Shown one piece after another: positions 12,044-23,117 of a DNA stretch of 44,028 nt. The translations under genes and the position numbers were made by a program. A model generated the notes under the pieces. That model was not told the DNA's origin. It made no database searches and saw only the letters and a program-made list of their open reading frames with translations. Source of the stretch: Hypsibius dujardini (Eukaryota > Tardigrada > Eutardigrada > Parachela > Hypsibiidae); contig LRSR01005418.1 in NCBI GenBank assembly GCA_001579985.1, positions 1-44,028 of the forward strand, read 5' to 3'. Within the stretch, counting starts at the first letter, position 1. Each line of letters starts with the position of its first letter.

Positions 12044-12304
12044 GACGAAGCGACAACCAGAAGTCCTGTGAACGAAACGACGGATAAAGAATTGAAGTAT
12101 GAATTGTAAACGGTCGGACGAACGGAGAACAAAAACACGGATGAATAGATGGAAAATAAGCGTCCAATTGTTCCATGTCGATTGCCATATACCATTTTGG
12201 ATCGCCTTAAAAACGTTTCTCTTGAGCGCTTGGTAGGTGGAAAAACCCCGCTTTTATGAGCAACTCGTACAAAAAAATCTGGTAGCTCAAAGCAACGGTT
12301 ACAT

Positions 12305-13102
12305 AAGTCTGACGCGATTACGAATGCAAGTAGGAGTGTAGCGACTTACTGTATATGAAGCGCCTTTCATTCTTGTCTGAATGTGATCGCGAACCAGGCG
12401 TATTACTGACGGATAAGATTACAATGTGGAATGCGGATGAACAAATAGGTTTTCGAAGAGAGATGCAGAAAGAGACACTACTCCCGGAAGGGGTAACAGA
12501 AATAAGACGAAAGACTACTCGCAATCGGAGTAGAGTCACAATCGCTTAAGATTAGAAATGGCTTTTGTTGTGTTCTTGCGTAGAATAAAGGGGCAGATGA
12601 TGACCGGCAGGCATTAATGCTACTGGTCTCGGTTACATGAAAAGCTCAAGATGTATTGACATATATTATTTTCCGCACAAAATATCAGCCATCGCCAAAG
12701 ATCGAAGAAGAAATTATTCAGTATAGCTCGACATTTCGACCCCCAAAGATTCGATCTCTCCAGGCAGTCTATATAACATGGTTTACCCAATGATCTTATT
12801 CCATTCATACTAGGATTACTGTCATAAATCCCGCTCCCCTTGGATGTCGGAGGAGTTTGCATTGCACAGCAAGGATCTTTTGATTCGTAATGAAATTCCT
12901 GCCGACTGTACAACGCATTATGGCCCCCAAATGTCACTGATTACGTCCATTGATGTTGCTCTTTAATTTACACAGCATTCCTGCACCGTAAAAAAACACA
13001 TTGGGTCCAAAGAGTTGAATAGCAGTATCCATCTTATGTATTTCCAAGTTGTTGCTCTGCACCGTCATTATTTTTTTCTGCGTAGACGTAGCCTGCATAA
13101 AC
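12305..13102. other. Spacer before the broken receptor copy, no gene seen
   Basis: No convincing coding frame. The right part is the position where the promoter of the third receptor copy would be. Confidence 0.4.
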
Positions 13103-14155
13103 ATGGCCAATTCCTCCCAAAACGTTATTACTCAAAATTCTAACCTCTCTGCCCCTTGGCGATTCAACTCCGAAATTCTGCATGTTCAGCAAACCGCGTG
13201 GTTCGTCCTGCTCATCACCCTCAACCTCTTCGAAGTCGTTAGCGACGCCCTTCTCATCCGTATCATTGCCAATCGCAAGAAACTCCGAAACAGTTCCGGC
13301 AGCCTCATCCTCCACCTCCTCATTACCAGCCTCATTATGTGCGGCATCCATTTCCCCATCAACGCAGTCGTAGTTTACGGGAAAGCTTACTGGTTCGTGG
13401 CCGTGCCTAGCAATATTTGCACCTACATTCACTCCATCCAGACCGCTGCGATCTACGCTAGCAACTGGACAGAAGTCTGGCTGGCCATCAACCGTCTCGT
13501 TGCTATCATATTCCCGTACCGCTACTCTAAATGGATTGCCCCTTGGCCGTTTCGAGCGATGGTGACCTTTTGCTGGGGCATGGGTATTGCGACCGCTCTG
13601 CCGTTCGCTCTGGCGTTGGGTGGGTCTTTCCAATTACCGGGGTGGTTCATTGTGGAATGATTCCGGAGTCGAATAACAATTTCAGCTACGCATTTCTCGG
13701 TCTGAGCACGTCCGGCCCTTATGCAGTAGGTGGTGGGGTACTGGTCATAATTGTCGGTCATTCTGTGGCTTTTTGGACCACGAAGGTCTCCCAGTCAAAA
13801 AACGGCGGCGTTCCCATTCCAGAGCCTCTACGAATAATGCAAATGCGGAGAAGACGATTAAGAGTAGCGTGGATGTTGTTAGTGATGTTCGTATTTTGTG
13901 TGGTCTGTAACCTGCTCACGTATGTCATTCTCTCGCTGGGTCTGACGGTGTTCCTGAAGCCCCTGCTGCTGGTTTGGATGCGTCTCTGTCTGATATTGCA
14001 ATATTCTTTTAGTCTGGTAAAAAATAATGAGCCATTCGATCACTCGAACTACACATTAATCTTACTATATTGGGGATGTTTCGTTTTTTTAGATCATTTT
14101 CGTGTGCTTCAACCGCGACTACAGACTTGGACTGCGTCGTATCCTGACACGTTGA
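13103..14155 (+). pseudogene. Third tandem receptor copy, frameshifted
   Basis: Same architecture as the two receptors to its left. Exon 1 runs 13103-14016 and exon 2 14093-14155. The first 170 or so residues are intact (MANSSQNV through helix 4, ending near LPFALALGGSF). The frame then shifts between about 13630 and 13645. Alignment with copy 2 shows one base missing just before the GVVHCGMIPE stretch, and the rest of helices 5-7 continues in another frame. Further decay: the helix-7 Ser-Pro is Ser-Leu, the donor is GTAAAA rather than GTAAGG, and the tail stops after 20 residues because a Gln codon in copy 2 corresponds to TGA here. Three independent lesions favour a real pseudogene over a sequencing error, although a shortened, corrected protein cannot be excluded. 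An AATAAA lies at 14450. Confidence 0.8.
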
Positions 14156-14876
14156 AGAGGGGGACATAACTCTGGACCGGGAATGGTTGAAAGCATGGAT
14201 ATTAACGGCTCCGGTTCCGCTGCGGGCCTGCGGCGTTCATTGTCTTAAACTACTTTTCGCAATGTGTTAAAATTTTAAAGTGCCTACACATTGCCGCTGT
14301 GCTATATCACACCGGATAAGTAATATTTGAGAAGGGAAAACAATTTAAAAGTTGAGGTACGTAAAAGGTAAAGTTTCAACGTGAACAATATTTCGATTTA
14401 GCGTCGCGCAACGCGCTGGAAAACGTATCCCAAGACTGTACAGTATGTGAATAAACGTGAATCGGCGATATGTACCACACGTGGAAGTATATCTTAAAAA
14501 TGAATGTCGACCCCCTTTTCCGCCTCCGCCGCCCCACCCCGCCCGGCAGAGAAATACAATAAGGTATAGCTTAGCTTAATTCTCACTGGTTTAATTAAAA
14601 TACAAATTATTTTGAAAAAAAAAGGTATTCAAAGCTCGCTTATTTTGCAGCTTTTATTTTGCTGTGTGAAACTAGCTAATAATCTCTCGGGTTTTGCACG
14701 CTCTTGCAGCGGTGATACGAGGACATATCCGCTTGTTTATCCGTGGCCGTGGCTCTGTCTCTTTCGTTAAACTTTAAAAACTCGCATGATTCATATGGAC
14801 AACTCAGAAGACAGATGCGCACAACAAGCAGGCAAATCACCGAGAAAAGGAACGCCTTGGCTGTTTTTCCCGGCTA

Positions 14877-15526
14877 CAGTCAGTCCCAAATTGTCCTCCG
14901 GTTCGTGCAGTTCACGGCTTAAAAAATACCTCAAACTCCTCCCCTGAATGCACACTTCTGGTCAAGCAAATCACGCCTACCGACCAATCACGAACTCCCA
15001 ACACCGCAGTAATTACTGAACTTAAAAAGACTGCCGAAGATTAACAAATTTAAAAAAACAAACAAAACAGAAACCAAAACCGGTTAATAAAATCACAGAA
15101 AACATCAGAAGGTCAGTCTTCCCCTTTGCGAAAAAAGGTCCCGATCTGCTTGAAAGTAAGCTTCATTCTCCGCATATTATGCACCGCCAGTGCGACTTCT
15201 TGAGGGATTTGCTTTCCAAACGCCATGATCATTCAGCAATCAATAAGTTAGAAAAATGAAACTTCGTCCAGAGGGCAGTGACACTTGTGGCAAACAGATG
15301 TTCAATCACTTGAAATCAGTGTAACAACAATTCCCTCAAGCTTTCAGGTAACGACTGCGTGTACTTTTAACAAAGAATTTTCCGAATGAAATAAGGATCC
15401 TTATCTTTTGCTGATCCTTACTGATCCTTATCTTTATCCTTATCTATGTTAATCTTTATCTTTTATCTTTGAACTGCATGCGCATACTTGTTTTTGTGCA
15501 ACCGGAGGACAACTTGGGACTGACTG
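14877..15526. mobile_element. TA-flanked inverted-repeat element, copy 1
   Basis: The ends are CAGTCAGTCCCAAATTGTCC (left) and its near-perfect complement ending GGGACTGACTG (right), continuing inward through CTCCGGTT. TA dinucleotides flank both ends (14875-14876 and 15527-15528), the target-site duplication of Tc1/mariner-type elements. At 650 bases with no transposase frame it is non-autonomous. A second copy lies at 23521-23940. The right half contains internal GATCCTTATC-like repeats that account for part of its extra length. Confidence 0.8.
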
Positions 15527-16039
15527 TACTATCAAAATCAGGGAGATAAGATAGTTTGCAATAGCGAAATCAACGCTGCAAAATAAGCGAGTACCCTCTA
15601 TGTATATGCAAAGGCAATATGTGCTGAGTCAGAAACCTTTAAACAACTTATTACTGTCCAGTGTTGTCGGTGCAGAGACAAATAAATCATTGTTATAGTC
15701 ATGTACTTTGGTCATTGCTTGCTGCCCAGTTGGTGCGCCGTAGGCATTACTGCACAACTCCGCGGCGGCGGGGCACGAGTCAGAGCTTCCCGACAACCGA
15801 AGTGGAATCTGTGAATGTGGCATAATTGTAGTACTGAACGCGTCCACCACATGGCAGCGCTGTCATATGCGTTGTTGACGGGTAGCCATCGACAAGAGCT
15901 CATAGCATACTCACAGTTCTCGCTGCGACGGTTTTCCTGAGTCTCAACCGCATCTTTGCTCGAAGTACAGCTACCGCCTATACACTGCACCGGTATTTAT
16001 TTAAGTGGTGAGTAAACATATATAAGTTTACATTCCTCC

Positions 16040-16800
16040 ATCCGCAGACGTTTCCCTTTATCCAGCCGAGTTCCTTCCCTTCGTTCAACGGTTACTCCAC
16101 GGTACAAAACTGGTTCATCCGTTATCTGTGTCATTCATTATTGTCGAATTATTCGCTTCTCGGTTCATTTAAAAGGTTTTCTGTTTTTTGTACGCCCCCG
16201 TCAAGCCAGAGATAGTCCACATCGTCTTCATTTGGCTTTTAACCACTGATTTATTGATCCATTTGTCCGTTTGTCCCTCCGTCAAATCCTTCGGTATTTC
16301 GCCGGTTTAGCTGTTGTGCATGAGCTATTCGTCCGGTTACTCGGTCGGCCGTCTGTTTGATGGGCGCCATACTGACTAAGAGGGTATGGTACAAGATAAA
16401 GTAAGACACGCAAACAATATTAAAAACAACAACAATGACGGAGCAAAGGCTGCCGTTTCAAATAAAATACTATAAAAATTTCATCCATCCCCATTCGGTC
16501 ATCCGCCAGTCCAACCATTCGTCTGCCAGTCCTCTCAATCATCCAATCGTTCGTTTATTGATCTATTCATCCGTTCAACTTTCAATCCATCCGTTTGTCC
16601 GTCCATCCAACCGTTCCTCTATCTATTCGTCTGTCCGTCCGTCAGTCCCACCGTCCGTCTAACCGTCTGTCCAACCCTCCGTCAAAGCGTCCGTCTATCT
16701 ATTCGTCCGTTCGTCCGTCCAGGCGTCCATCCACCTTTTCGGCCGTCCACCCATTAGTTCGTCCGATCGACTGTGCGTGTGTTCCAACTCGCATGAGTTC
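16040..16800 (+). repeat. Degenerate (GTCC)n / (ATCC)n tract
   Basis: Loose repetition of TCCGTCCGT, CATCCATC and TTCGTCCG, densest at 16490-16770. Open frames across it are artefacts of a repeat unit without stop codons. It resembles the arms of the element at 11.2-12.3 kb, but I could not find matching inverted ends here. Confidence 0.65.
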
Positions 16801-16938
16801 GTTTATTCTATTCCATTGAACTTGATTGCATCAGCTGTTCCCGCTGGTAATAATGTTCCTGTTACAAAGTATTCCATGCATCTCATCTTTGTTACATAAT
16901 AATCTACCAATTCCCTGTTATTTTAAAGTAATCGGCGC

Positions 16939-19900
16939 ATGAGTGAACTCCCGGAATCCCGAACACCGCCATCGAACATGTTGAAAAAAGTAAACCTCAG
17001 CACAATTCAAGCATGGGCCGACGTTCGTTCCGATCGCATTTTCAAGACCACCCTTCGCGCTGGAGAACCCATTCGACCGACCTACCTTGAGTCCTACGCA
17101 TCGGCCGCACCACCCGTCACAAGTGCCAACCAATTCGTCCCACCCACCCTGGTGGAACATCTGATGCGCAACAAAAAAGACCGTGCTCTGGGTGTGAAAT
17201 TCCAACCAGAAAAATCCGACCGGATCACTAACACGGAAGGAGCGATGCACACCTTTGTCACTCCGATTGCTTTAGTGGCCATGCACGGAGACTACGTGTA
17301 CGATGACTATCATCACGTTCAACGGTTCCCCGACTCCGCAGACGGTTTCCAGACTGCACGGATGGTCGCACTCAGCGCGATGGTTCAACCGGACTTCGAG
17401 AACCGGCAAGTTATGCTCGCCGTTTCGGCTCTAAACGATAAAACCTTCCAGGTACGGGCGATAAAAATTAAAACTATACACCTAATTATCGTTGTTTGTC
17501 AAGTAATTTATTACTCTTTCATATAAAGAGTCACAAAAATATTTTAAATGAATATCTTTAATAAACTATTCCGTTACTAACTTGGGAAGTTTTTCAGATG
17601 CCAAATTCAGATTGACTCCACTTTAAGTTCCATTAATAGCGTCACATTTACAATGGTTTTCGAAATTTATTTCACCGTTGTTGTCCCAATAACTTTTTTT
17701 TGGCAGAATTTCAAAGTTGGGAAAACAAGGGAAGATTCCAGTTTCCCCTGTCAGTGCCAAGAATTACCTGTAGCAGCGCCCCGTGACATCCAAACAGGAT
17801 TTCACTGACGCCAATTGATTTCAAATGGAATTTTAAGAGGAATTTTAAGGACGATGTGAAACATCACCAAATTAAAAAATTCCTCTGAAAATCGACGTTT
17901 CGGAGGTCAAAATCAGGAAAACTGGAGTCTTCCATTGTTTTCCCAACTTTGAAATTCTGACAAAAAAGTTATACGGACAACAAGAGTGACATACATTTTG
18001 AAAACCATCATAAATGTAACTCATAAACTTATTCAAAAACTTATCCATATTCATAAACTTAAAAGTGAAGTCTATTTGAATTCAGTATGTGAAATACTTC
18101 CCAACTAAGAATATTTGGCGCCGCTGTTTAGTATTTAACACTTCGTTAGTGTTAGTAGTGTTGGCGCCGCTGTTTAGTATTTAACACTTCGTGTTAGTTT
18201 CGGTCGAACATAAGTTTAGTTTTCCAACTATTTTTTATTATTTTTGTAAAATACAGATAAAACTAAAAAAGTGTTTTTAAAAAGGTTTAGTTCAGTTTTG
18301 CTTGGGACGATTTCAGTTTGATGAAGGCAGAATTCGGCCACATTATTAATTTAATAGTTTCATACTACGGTTGATTTCTCAAAATTTATTTCACCGGTCA
18401 GGCTTCAAAATGCTTTTAGATATGAGTTCGAAGTTGGAGTAACCCGGGAGGATTCCATTGTTCCTAAAACTATCAATTCTAAAATTATAACTTAAATAAT
18501 AATTAGTGATAGAGTTTAGAATAGTTTTACTTTTCAGGGAACGGAATTAAGCGCGGATTTTGTTATTCCAAGTGTAGAGGACAAACAGAATCCCGCACTG
18601 CGAGAAGCCTATGACCAAAGTCTGCGTAGCCATATTGTGGCGAACCTGGTCGGCCGTCGTTGCCTACCCAGTCTGGCAGAAGCCAAGGACCGGACAATAT
18701 CCCGCGACACTGCCAAGATTCTCTTGGAACAATTGATCATATTTGACCGGGTTCTTCCGTCGCGGACCGAATGCTGTGATAACTTTGTGAAACTCCGCTG
18801 TGGAGATGTGGTCTCGCTGGAGCTGCTGCTGGCCAGCGCACTGGAACAAGCCAGGAATGAGCTGTCTGCCTTGGAAGTCCTCTGTCCTCAGGGATACGTG
18901 TACACCTTCAACCCTCCCTCCATATTCGCACGTGTAAGGTTGAAAGTTCCATTCGAGTTATGGAATCGATCTAATTTCCATTTGAAATAAATTAAGTTTA
19001 TTTATTTGTAACTTTTTCTGATAACGAAATAATAATTGCTCGAGCCTTTTAAACAAAAACGCACAACAACCAAACTACGTACCCACAACTTCTTGGGTTC
19101 TGGTTCAAATCACTCAGCAATCCCAGTATGGAGGGACTTTCATCTACACATTAAACAGGCCATAAAATATAATTTATCCACCAATAAAATCTAAACGTTA
19201 AACAGACATTCAAGTTACAATTCATTTTCCGGAGAATACCCCATCCCGGAGTCAATTTTTAATAGCTTGGCATCAGCGAAATATTTCACTAGGCAGAACC
19301 AGGTGTATATTTGTTATTTTGTACAGTTTTATCATCAAATTTTATTCTCGAATGTTTTGACTTCCCATTTATTCTTGAAAATGTTTTGGTTGAGTTTAAA
19401 AAAAATTATTATATTCCTCTACTCCCCTTCCCCCTTGCCCGACCATGAGAGGTTTTGGTTCTGACTTGGAAGAACCCTAAACGAACTCATGGCTCCACCG
19501 TATCGGAATTGCTAAGTGGCTAAAAAATACGGGAGGATCCAAAACGGGGGGTGATTAGAAATGCACATCATCCCCATACAATTATAAAGTCCATCAAATC
19601 TAACTTGGGCAAGAACGGAGATTTTCCATTTCAATCGGAGTGGGTTGTTTTCACAAATACTTGTCCATATATATCATAATTTTATATTGGGGTCTCGGGC
19701 TGGAAATCACATCCGCGGTTTCAGAACAATATAACGAAGAAAAAATTCCGCACCACTTTGTACTATGGCCCGGGGCTTGATTGATTGATTTATCCGCAGA
19801 GTTTCCGAAGTTTCAATTTTTTTGTATCCAAACCAATGAATGTATTTCAACGTGAGAGAATCATATCAAGTCTCGTACTGTGTGCACAGATGCTGTTTTG

Positions 19901-20332
19901 ATAATGCTGTCTTGTGTGATGGGTGATGTACAGGAGATTGGAGCAGACCTGCTGAATCGGTTACAGTTTCTGGCGCTCAAGTACATCTCCGCAGAGGAGC
20001 ACCTTGCGAATATGCGGGTCTACGCGTTCAGCGACTATGCCGACGAAGAGGCTATACCCCTTCTGAAGCACGCTCTGTTCAATCAGCCACATGTGGCGGT
20101 CATGTCGAAAGCGACACTGGAATTGGAACGGCCAGGCATTGAAGGGCTCTACAAAGCACCGAACGGAGCAGGGGGCGCGCTGTTAGTGATCCACAACAAC
20201 AGCGACGGCTTCGGACAAAACATCCAGACGGAAGGCTCAGGCGGAAGTCTGGACGGGGCCATCGGTAACTACTCGAGTGCTGCGGCTTCATTACACCGGC
20301 AGCATCCAAATCTCCTGTCGCAAATGATTTAA
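16939..20332 (+). CDS. MavL/DUF4804-like, macrodomain-related protein
   Basis: Exons 16939-17451, 18538-18933 and 19934-20332 are all phase 0 and give 435 residues plus TAA. Exon 2 encodes a well-conserved-looking helical stretch (IVANLVGRRCLPSLAEAKD, then KILLEQLIIFDR). Exon 3 has NMRVYAFSDYADEEAIPLLK, then HNNSDGFGQNIQTE (residues about 390-403), then GGSLDGAIGNYSSAAASL (from about 406). From memory these last two motifs are signatures of the DUF4804 family, whose Legionella member MavL is a macrodomain-like enzyme that removes ADP-ribose from arginine and has animal homologues. On that basis it may be an ADP-ribosyl-arginine hydrolase; this needs a profile search. The first exon shows no known domain. 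No signal peptide, so probably cytosolic. The two introns carry inverted-repeat elements. AATAAA at 20526 is a likely poly(A) signal. Confidence 0.6.
17575..18112. mobile_element. Long inverted-repeat element in the first intron of the macrodomain-like gene
   Basis: The left arm starts CTTGGGAAGTTTTTCA and the right arm, reverse-complemented, starts TTGGGAAGTATTTCA. The arms stay alignable over roughly 190 bases, through CACTTTAAGTT-like, GGTTTTC, TTGTTGTCC and GAATTTCAAAGTTGGGAAAAC segments, leaving a core of about 100 bases. No coding capacity. Related arms occur at about 18360-18450 and 20640-21130, so this is a family. Confidence 0.75.
18115..18192 (+). repeat. Tandem duplication, 46-base period
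   Basis: TTGGCGCCGCTGTTTAGTAT followed by TTAACACTTCG occurs at 18115 and again at 18161, with near-perfect identity. It lies immediately outside the right arm of the intronic inverted-repeat element. Confidence 0.85.
18360..18455 (+). repeat. Solo arm related to the 17575-18112 element
   Basis: Segments such as AAATTTATTTCACCG, a GAAGTTGGAGTAA stretch and GGATTCCATTG follow the order seen in the left arm of the neighbouring element. The partner arm is missing, which suggests a decayed or deleted copy. Confidence 0.5.
19440..19535 (+). repeat. Dispersed repeat, copy A
   Basis: GACCATGAGAGGTTTTGG, a GACTT segment and ACCCTAAACGA recur in the same order at about 33826-33905. It lies in the second intron of the macrodomain-like gene. 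Confidence 0.6.
19598..19845 (+). repeat. Dispersed repeat of about 250 bases, copy A
   Basis: Aligns in direct orientation with 32208-32455. Shared blocks in order: ACTTGGGCAAGAACG, AGATTTTCC, ATCATAATTTTA, GTCTCGGGCTG, CACTTTGT, GGCTTGATT and GAAGTTTCAATTTTTTT. By eye about three quarters of bases match. It has no coding capacity. Confidence 0.75.
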
Positions 20333-20525
20333 AGCAACATTGCGCTGCAGTAGTCGCGGACTCGATTACACTATGAAACAGTTGGTTCTGCATATATATT
20401 CTTTGGAGATATTCTATTTATATTCTATACATTCTTTTATTCTATATTTTACATTTTTTTTTCGCACAACGCACGTGCGTTGAAACGTGCGTTTTCAAAT
20501 AACATTTTCCGGCAAAGCTTAATTA

Positions 20526-20531
20526 AATAAA
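20526..20531 (+). promoter_or_regulatory. Poly(A) signal of the macrodomain-like gene
   Basis: AATAAA lies 194 bases after the stop codon at 20332, in an AT-rich 3' flank. Confidence 0.45.
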
Positions 20532-20639
20532 AATTTAGTTTGTTTCTACTTACGGCTATTTTCGGAAGGGTGTTTCAAAACGTCTCCATTCTTTTTGTAA
20601 TAAGTCTGATGTTAATGACAATTTGTTTAATCTATTAAT

Positions 20640-21130
20640 CATCTAGCGAATTTATGAAAACATGATTTTTTGACGAAATTTAAAGTTGGGAAAATTCTAA
20701 AAGAATCCGTTTTCCCTGATTTTTACTGTAAAATGACGATTTATTGAAATGTAGTAACTATGATTTTTGGCGCTATCCCATCCCAAAATTAATTTAGAAG
20801 TGATTGGCATCAGCCATATACTTTTGGAATGTAAGGAATGGAGCAATGAAAATTTTAAGAAAGGGCCGAAAATTTGAGTTTTCAGAATTAGCAAAGCTCC
20901 GCCCCTTCGTGTCAGAAAAATAATAGGCTAACCTCAATGGATTATATACACATTGTATTTGGCATGGGATGGTGTCATATTAATTGCCTTTTGTGCTTTT
21001 ACCTGTATACAAACCACCATTTTTATAGTGAAAATCAAGGACAATGGAATCTTCCAGTGCTTACCCAACTTTGAAATTTTGCCAAAAAATTTCCCGGGCT
21101 CAGGAGAGCCGCCAATGACATACATTTTAT
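20640..21130. mobile_element. Second long inverted-repeat element of the 17575-18112 family
   Basis: The left arm has TTTTTTGACGAAATTTAAAG, TTGGGAAAA and CCCTGATTTT. The reverse complement of the right arm has TTTTTTGGCAAAATTTCAAA, GTTGGGTAA and CCTTGATTTT. The right arm also shares GACATACATTTT and the AACTTTGAAATT stretch with the intronic copy. Ends are approximate. Confidence 0.6.
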
Positions 21131-21317
21131 AAATCAGCAACCATATTGAACTCCGAAAATCGCTCCAAGTACCTTTTTATCGGATGAGGACGAGTGAACC
21201 GGGCAATAAATTGCGCTGCCGCTGTATCTAGTTAACAAAAACATCGTTCATCGTCGAGTTCAGTTCGTAGTTCAGGAGTGTGGAGGCTATTTGTAACACC
21301 GCAATGACGCCGACCGT

Positions 21318-23117
21318 ATGGAGACAAGTAAGCCTGCCGGTTAGCAAGGGTGAACTTGGAATCCGGAAAGCGAGTGAATTAACATACCCTGCCTCTTGCA
21401 TCGGTTCACTCGTTGATGGGCCTGATCTCCTTCATTTCTTTTACTGCCGACTCGGGCGACATCACGGTGGTGCCCAGATGTGACTGGGGAGGAAGTCCCC
21501 GCAGCACCAAAGAGTAAAAAAGGGCGAGGTACTCCGGTGGTCGAGCGAGCTATGTGCGACATGACGACCGCAGCCAGTACAGGACCCGAAGCCAGTACGG
21601 TTGTCACCGACATCGTCAAATGGGTGGAACAGCATCAGCATTCTTTAGAGTATTTAAGGCAACGAATCAGTATTGAAATTCAGAAAGGAAATGCATCGTG
21701 TGTACTGGGCACTTATCCTCAATGCATGTGAGTTGGATGAAATCTTTTCTGTTTTAAAAGTCAAGGGTTAACTTGACACGTTTGTTGGTGTTTTACGCCG
21801 TTTATATGGCGCTATCGTGCCTACACGCTTTAGCACGACGGTGATACGAGCGATATTCCAAAAGTCTTTGCACTCGGTTATTTTTATCGCGACTAGAAGG
21901 TGCATTCCAATTCTGGTATTGCAAATATTTAGATCAGCAACTTCTACATTATTTAGGAAAAGTTTGCTGGACTACAGCCAAAGGCCTAGAGGGAAGAATT
22001 TTTTCTAGCGGAGAGTAGTTGACCGCAGTGCAAATGTGAATGTCCAGCGGCTCGCACGCGTTCCAGTTATTCAATGACCAATGGTCAGACTATTTTTCTT
22101 ATTGTTGTAAACAGCCTGATTAGAGAGCTAATTAACACAGTTGAGAAAGAATTCCAGGAAGGCTAAACAAAGGTAAGGTCTACGGGTTGAACCATGCGGG
22201 GTATTTTGCCTGGCTCGATTGATTGATTGTTGGTCTCAACAGGCTGTCGGCATTTTTTTTATCACTGTCCACACCAATCTAGTTTCTGAATCTTTTGCGG
22301 AGTGCAACAACCGGCAGTAGGGGAAGTATCTTTTGTTTCATCCCTGCTTGCAGGTCCGTGAAACTAAGATTTTCCGCTTATGAAGCCATGATCTAACTAC
22401 CTATGTTGAGTGATTCGAAAAGCACTCGCATGGTGCGGAGAAAATGACCGAATGCAAAGACTTGTATAGTGCCCCTCGTATAACCATTATCGAACATGCC
22501 TGGTGAGGGTCGTTAATTTCTTTTAAAGGCGAAGTATCATAAAGTTACGATAACATCATCATCACCAAATAATAAGGAAAAAAACTCGGAATGTTAAGGC
22601 TGCCAGCGTACTTTATACCAGACTTACTTAATCCAGTTTTAATAATTTCCAAAGATCCGTTTAAATTCGGGAAGCTGTTGCGCCTGTTGTCTACGCTTTA
22701 GGGTAAAGTTAACAGTGCCCGAAGTTGGCCATACTCCGGCAATTTTTAATCAAAACAGTTACGCACTTAGGTAGATATGCCTGAGTGGTCGTGGATAACG
22801 ATTTGCACATACTTGAACTGTATTTGTTTTGTTTTCATATTAGGAAGCAGAGAAATATAGCTCGGGCTCTGACTCAGACGATGAAGGCAGCCCTACAAAT
22901 TGTACGCCACCCGCTACTAGTTACACGGCGGATCTCGAGGATTGAGGAGGATTGTGGACTGAGAAAGGGGAGCAATGAGATTGCCCCGGAAGGTGGAGCC
23001 GTGAGTGACGCGAGGGCACCGAAGGAGACGATTCCGTTGGAGATTTTGGATCCGAAAGGGTTGGAGCGGAAGAACGAGGATGCGTTGTTCAAAAGTGGCG
23101 TTCATTCACCGGGATGA
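21318..23117 (+). CDS. Unrecognised small protein, three exons
   Basis: Model: exons 21318-21327 (ATG), 21478-21727 and 22844-23117, 177 residues plus TGA. Introns are GTAAGC to CCAG and GTGAGT to TTAG, and the phases agree, which is the main support. Exon 2 also offers internal ATGs at 21550 and 21559 that could serve as starts. The N-terminal part is polar (PAAPKSKKGRG). A helical stretch KWVEQHQHSLEYLRQRIS follows, then a basic, hydrophobic segment MKAALQIVRHPLLVTRRISR, and a charged tail ending KSGVHSPG. No signal peptide or membrane segment is convincing, and I recognise no family. An acidic alternative frame at the start of exon 3 (SSGSDSDDEG) is not reachable because its frame in exon 2 has a stop. 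It could also be a non-coding or fortuitous model. Confidence 0.4.

Larger units (their letters stand above)
11213..12304. mobile_element. Inverted-repeat element with long arms grading into GTCC repeats
   Basis: The left flank (11213 rightward) and the reverse complement of the right flank (12304 leftward) match over roughly 200 bases. Shared landmarks include GCTCATAAAA, TTTTCCAC followed by TACCA, ATGGCAA followed by CGACATGG, and CTCCGTTCGT. The inner part of the left arm becomes a degenerate GTCC array (about 11440-11800). No transposase frame is present, so it is non-autonomous. A second element sits inside it (11835-12043). Exact outer ends and target duplication are not resolved. Confidence 0.7.
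14156..16938. other. Gene-free region holding one mobile element and simple repeats
   Basis: About 2.8 kb without a supported gene. It contains the TA-flanked element at 14877-15526 and the degenerate GTCC tract at about 16040-16800. A pyrimidine-rich stretch near 14510-14545 is C-rich on this strand. Minus-strand frames near 15.6-16.0 kb show no family resemblance. Confidence 0.5.
20333..21317. other. 3' flank of the macrodomain-like gene, carrying an inverted-repeat element
   Basis: It holds the poly(A) region (AATAAA at 20526) and the element at about 20640-21130. No further gene was seen before the small gene starting at 21318. Confidence 0.5.

Noticed and set aside
15629-15990. Two overlapping minus-strand frames of 73 and 92 codons
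   Set aside because: No motif, no splice partners and no similarity to neighbours; likely chance frames in a GC-richer patch.
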